A stretch of 6,314 bases of DNA, taken from contig JBKHBT010000137.1 in assembly GCA_046542255.1 (NCBI GenBank), forward strand, positions 1-6,314, written 5' to 3'. Below, in pieces: positions 5,101 to 6,314 of the stretch. The translations under genes were made by a program, and so were the position numbers. Below the pieces are notes generated by a model. The model was not told where the DNA came from and did not search any database. It saw nothing but the letters and a program-made list of their open reading frames with translations. The stretch's first letter is position 1. Every line of letters begins with the position of its first letter. Source of the DNA: JBKHBT01 sp046542255. Its GTDB lineage: Bacteria; UBP14; UBA6098; JBKHBT01.

Positions 5101-6199
5101 CTGCTACAAGGTCTATTTCATAGATATGCCCCGTAATTTGATTGGCATCTGTGACTGTTACTGCTGTAATATCTGTGATATCGTGCAGAGTTGCCGAGCC
5201 ATCGACAGCTATATGACCTCCTTTATCTGCGACAAATACATCACGAGGGTAGGACAGAATGCCATCATATTTTTCATTCGTACCGATAGGATTTGGAGTT
5301 GCATCCACCACACCGAGGTCTGAAATGTTATACATAAACAGATATTCATCTTCATTGGAACTATTGTCGTCCATATCGAGAATAAAAAGCTCTGTATTGA
5401 CAGATATCGAAAGATTTTCTATTGCAAAAATCGAGCTCAGCGATTGGATATCGCTTATACCACCAGGTGTTGTTTCATCGATTTGAAGCTTTACGAAATC
5501 TGAACCTGCTGTTGTTATACCATAATCGATATCGCCATAGCCATAAGACAATTCATTGCCGCCGCCATCTATAGCAAGATTGGAATTATGTGCATAGGCA
5601 TAATATACTTCGATAGTTTGTTCTGGTTCTGTGTCTCCATTGCTATCGGTGAACGAATTTGCTGGTGTATTGATTATAACATAAGGATTTCCTGCAGTTT
5701 CCTGATAATTTATATAATAGACCTTATCACTGGCGCTATAATCACCCAAAGCCTGAACTTCTGTCCATACTTCGCCATCGACTTTCAAAATGACAGAACC
5801 TTTGACTATTCTATATAGTATATCATCAGAATCGAATTTCGCCAGTGCAAGTGCATCGTGGTTTATTTCATATGCAGCCGAAGGCGCAGCTCCTGTGAAG
5901 AGCCACGGCGATGTAGCATCGATAACTTCATATTCGACAGGCACTTCGAAGGCCTGGATTCTGTCATTGTCCTGGTCGGCCACATATATCTGTGGATTAC
6001 CATTACTCAGCCGGCCTGTGACCGCAACAGGGCTGGAAAATGGAGTTCCAATTACAGGGCTATCGACTTTCTGATCCTTATCCGGTGCATTAGTAATACG
6101 GAAATATGGGCCATTCCATTCGGCTACTGCATTATATCGGGTTGTTGCCCAAATGAATCCCGTCAATAAGATAAGCAATACAATCAGGTATTTTTTCAT
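2180..6199 (-). CDS. secreted NHL-propeller protein with cohesin-like, dockerin-like and C-terminal sorting domains
   Basis: This 1339-residue protein has a signal peptide (KK, then hydrophobic 4-18, ending IWA), so it should be exported. Residues 69-732 hold NHL-like propeller blades: IYVADQDNDRIQAF (71), VFVADKGGHI (321), IFITDTDNDRIKIL (427), DVYVSDAGNSRVQKFAF (595), VWIFLCDVTNNRVISYI (657) and DIYVADEERNQVQKF (718). The blades are broken by insertions, two of them alike (about 125-203 and 488-561). An Ig-like/CARDB-like segment follows (737-852). Residues 856-1015 and 1105-1240 resemble cohesin modules. Between them lie two dockerin-like calcium-loop repeats, PNGAIGFEDL (1034) and PDGYLEVEDI (1078). 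The end (1250-1339) is a FlgD-Ig/type IX-like sorting domain with NQPNPFN, WDGRDENGQIVASGEY and a basic tail. ATG 6199 follows GAGAGG at five bases. The role, perhaps surface attachment or protein scaffolding, is inferred; substrate and partners are unknown. Confidence 0.9.
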   Translation of the reverse strand: MKKYLIVLLILLTGFIWATTRYNAVAEWNGPYFRITNAPDKDQKVDSPVIGTPFSSPVAVTGRLSNGNPQIYVADQDNDRIQAFEVPVEYEVIDATSPWLFTGAAPSAAYEINHDALALAKFDSDDILYRIVKGSVILKVDGEVWTEVQALGDYSASDKVYYINYQETAGNPYVIINTPANSFTDSNGDTEPEQTIEVYYAYAHNSNLAIDGGGNELSYGYGDIDYGITTAGSDFVKLQIDETTPGGISDIQSLSSIFAIENLSISVNTELFILDMDDNSSNEDEYLFMYNISDLGVVDATPNPIGTNEKYDGILSYPRDVFVADKGGHIAVDGSATLHDITDITAVTVTDANQITGHIYEIDLVAADNWTITDLVTGEKIVSGGDYPEAAGSPYTGIPGLSLTTANFTTAETGSLVTVNPDYGRYIFITDTDNDRIKILAMADVADPDFAGDWLDGDFRDADADADIDTDFQKTTPSNPNDARNWGFYTATYPIKEGSLDTIKIGRHRWRIDPDNNLENNDSDDSLYTVDYMNGYVDFGDGTNGARVPLNKTVTYSYTTSVDVIRYGSTGSGSGQFHAPSGIAARWNSQLDQFDVYVSDAGNSRVQKFAFYPGGDVSPPSMSYITEWNTASTSHDLLGMPGGIHVVEETGSTLDTVWIFLCDVTNNRVISYIDGAVRNGSNSPPTFDRIIGLHGNQLGSFMRPVGITALPNGSNSFDIYVADEERNQVQKFQAAHPVTVDISETGISLLPKSFSPGGTYTITYTITGAFECGYVNFYYSEDTLFDSSDKLCNPENTINAKSGQDETWDWKFSSSPDGLPDNGSYYLFAKIVTCDDIEELATDRTTNTITINSDLMIKLSLRDFFDEDAYMLLQNGAEKAINLTLDYPVGVSSIEVNGTYPSDMFRIEGINRGNIFDLEGEATNVIFQADWDSAAGTWSIDMSQTGDPDGCNVSPSGDVAIIRIKASDDMISPDAPIVVDTFTMDTDSSQVIKYNGESDDDIGFNQMVIYGAYLGDIATPGTTPGTPPNMVPKPNGAIGFEDLMVWTRGWDGDSIGNHDPISDLGPTIGTVPDKIAEPDGYLEVEDILALNTMYSWWTTNNIPKLITDIVPNAKSISVGARQEDDYIRTRAIIEDVTDIMGIHLVFKYNTDQLELMRVEDGGFISKGDAEAITLTREFQQGAEICMSRLSRSDPTVSGSGIVLEAIFEKKTGKVPDIHYEYEIADFEIQLVENGHGKALISGANRLPEANTLFQNQPNPFNSATNISFALQEKSRVLITIHNVLGKNIRTLSNDYYEVGKHTIKWDGRDENGQIVASGEYLLRFQVNDDYQTRRMLYLK

Positions 6200-6204
6200 A
6201 AAAA

Positions 6205-6210
6205 CCTCTC
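6205..6210 (-). promoter_or_regulatory. ribosome binding site of the large secreted-protein gene
   Basis: GAGAGG on the - strand lies five bases before the ATG at 6199 and supports that start, which also gives a clean signal peptide. I found no convincing -35/-10 pair in the AT-rich stretch upstream (6211-6272). Confidence 0.75.
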
Positions 6211-6272
6211 TTTATTTATAGTGATATAATTATCGACAAAGTGTAACAAAATCTCTCCCTTTTGACTCACTA

Positions 6273-6314
6273 CTCAATACAATTGAGAAATCGGCTCAAT
6301 AATATTGAGAAATC
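6273..6314. repeat. tandem 15-bp palindromes upstream of the secreted-protein gene
   Basis: CTCAAT-ACA-ATTGAG (6273-6287) and CTCAAT-AAT-ATTGAG (6295-6309) are perfect palindromic arms 22 bp apart, each followed by AAATC. The period is about two turns of the DNA helix, as expected for two regulator dimers on one face. They lie about 75-110 bp upstream of the - strand start codon. They could be an operator, or the edge of a longer repeat array cut by the window. Confidence 0.55.

Noticed and set aside
4781..5323. Open frame of 180 codons on the + strand with many cysteines
   Set aside because: It lies antisense within the large secreted-protein gene, has no ribosome binding site, and its cysteine- and isoleucine-rich composition is what the complementary frame of this gene gives. 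The same holds for the other open frames inside 2180-6199.

Overview
The window looks like chromosomal sequence from a bacterium of moderate to low GC content. It holds two intact genes facing each other, with a decayed transposable element between them. The large gene encodes a secreted NHL-propeller protein with cohesin-like and dockerin-like segments and a C-terminal FlgD-like/type IX-type sorting domain that begins with an NQPNPFN motif. That architecture is typical of the Fibrobacteres-Chlorobi-Bacteroidetes group and of related uncultured phyla such as Cloacimonadota, Marinimicrobia, KSB1, Latescibacterota and Zixibacteria. Both intact genes have clear Shine-Dalgarno sequences, which argues mildly against Bacteroidota proper. 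The phylum cannot be fixed from this sequence alone.

Layout: positions 1-140 carry one partial and one complete copy of a 109-bp AT-rich repeat ending in a hairpin. Next is a PLP-dependent cysteine synthase of the CysM type on the + strand (220-1125). Positions 1126-1376 are non-coding and hold fragments of interspersed repeats. Positions 1377-2076 are a 700-bp remnant of an insertion sequence with near-perfect terminal inverted repeats. It keeps the first 98 codons of an IS1182/IS5-like transposase, a third copy of the 109-bp repeat, and possibly the last dozen transposase codons. The element sits in the CAC loop of what was a perfect 11-bp hairpin, and CAC is now present on both sides. A hairpin at 2126-2155 then marks the end of the 1339-residue secreted-protein gene, which occupies 2180-6199 on the - strand. 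Just upstream of that gene, at the right edge of the window, are two palindromes spaced 22 bp apart.

The two intact genes converge on the mobile element and show no functional link. CysM is a cytoplasmic cysteine-biosynthesis enzyme. The large protein should be exported and act at the cell surface or outside the cell. I see no defence system, CRISPR array, toxin-antitoxin pair, tRNA or rRNA. The points most worth following are the loop-targeted IS insertion, the 109-bp repeat that seems to have replaced the middle of the transposase, the cohesin-dockerin-cohesin arrangement in the propeller protein, and the resemblance of the cysteine synthase to the O-phosphoserine-dependent mycobacterial CysM.
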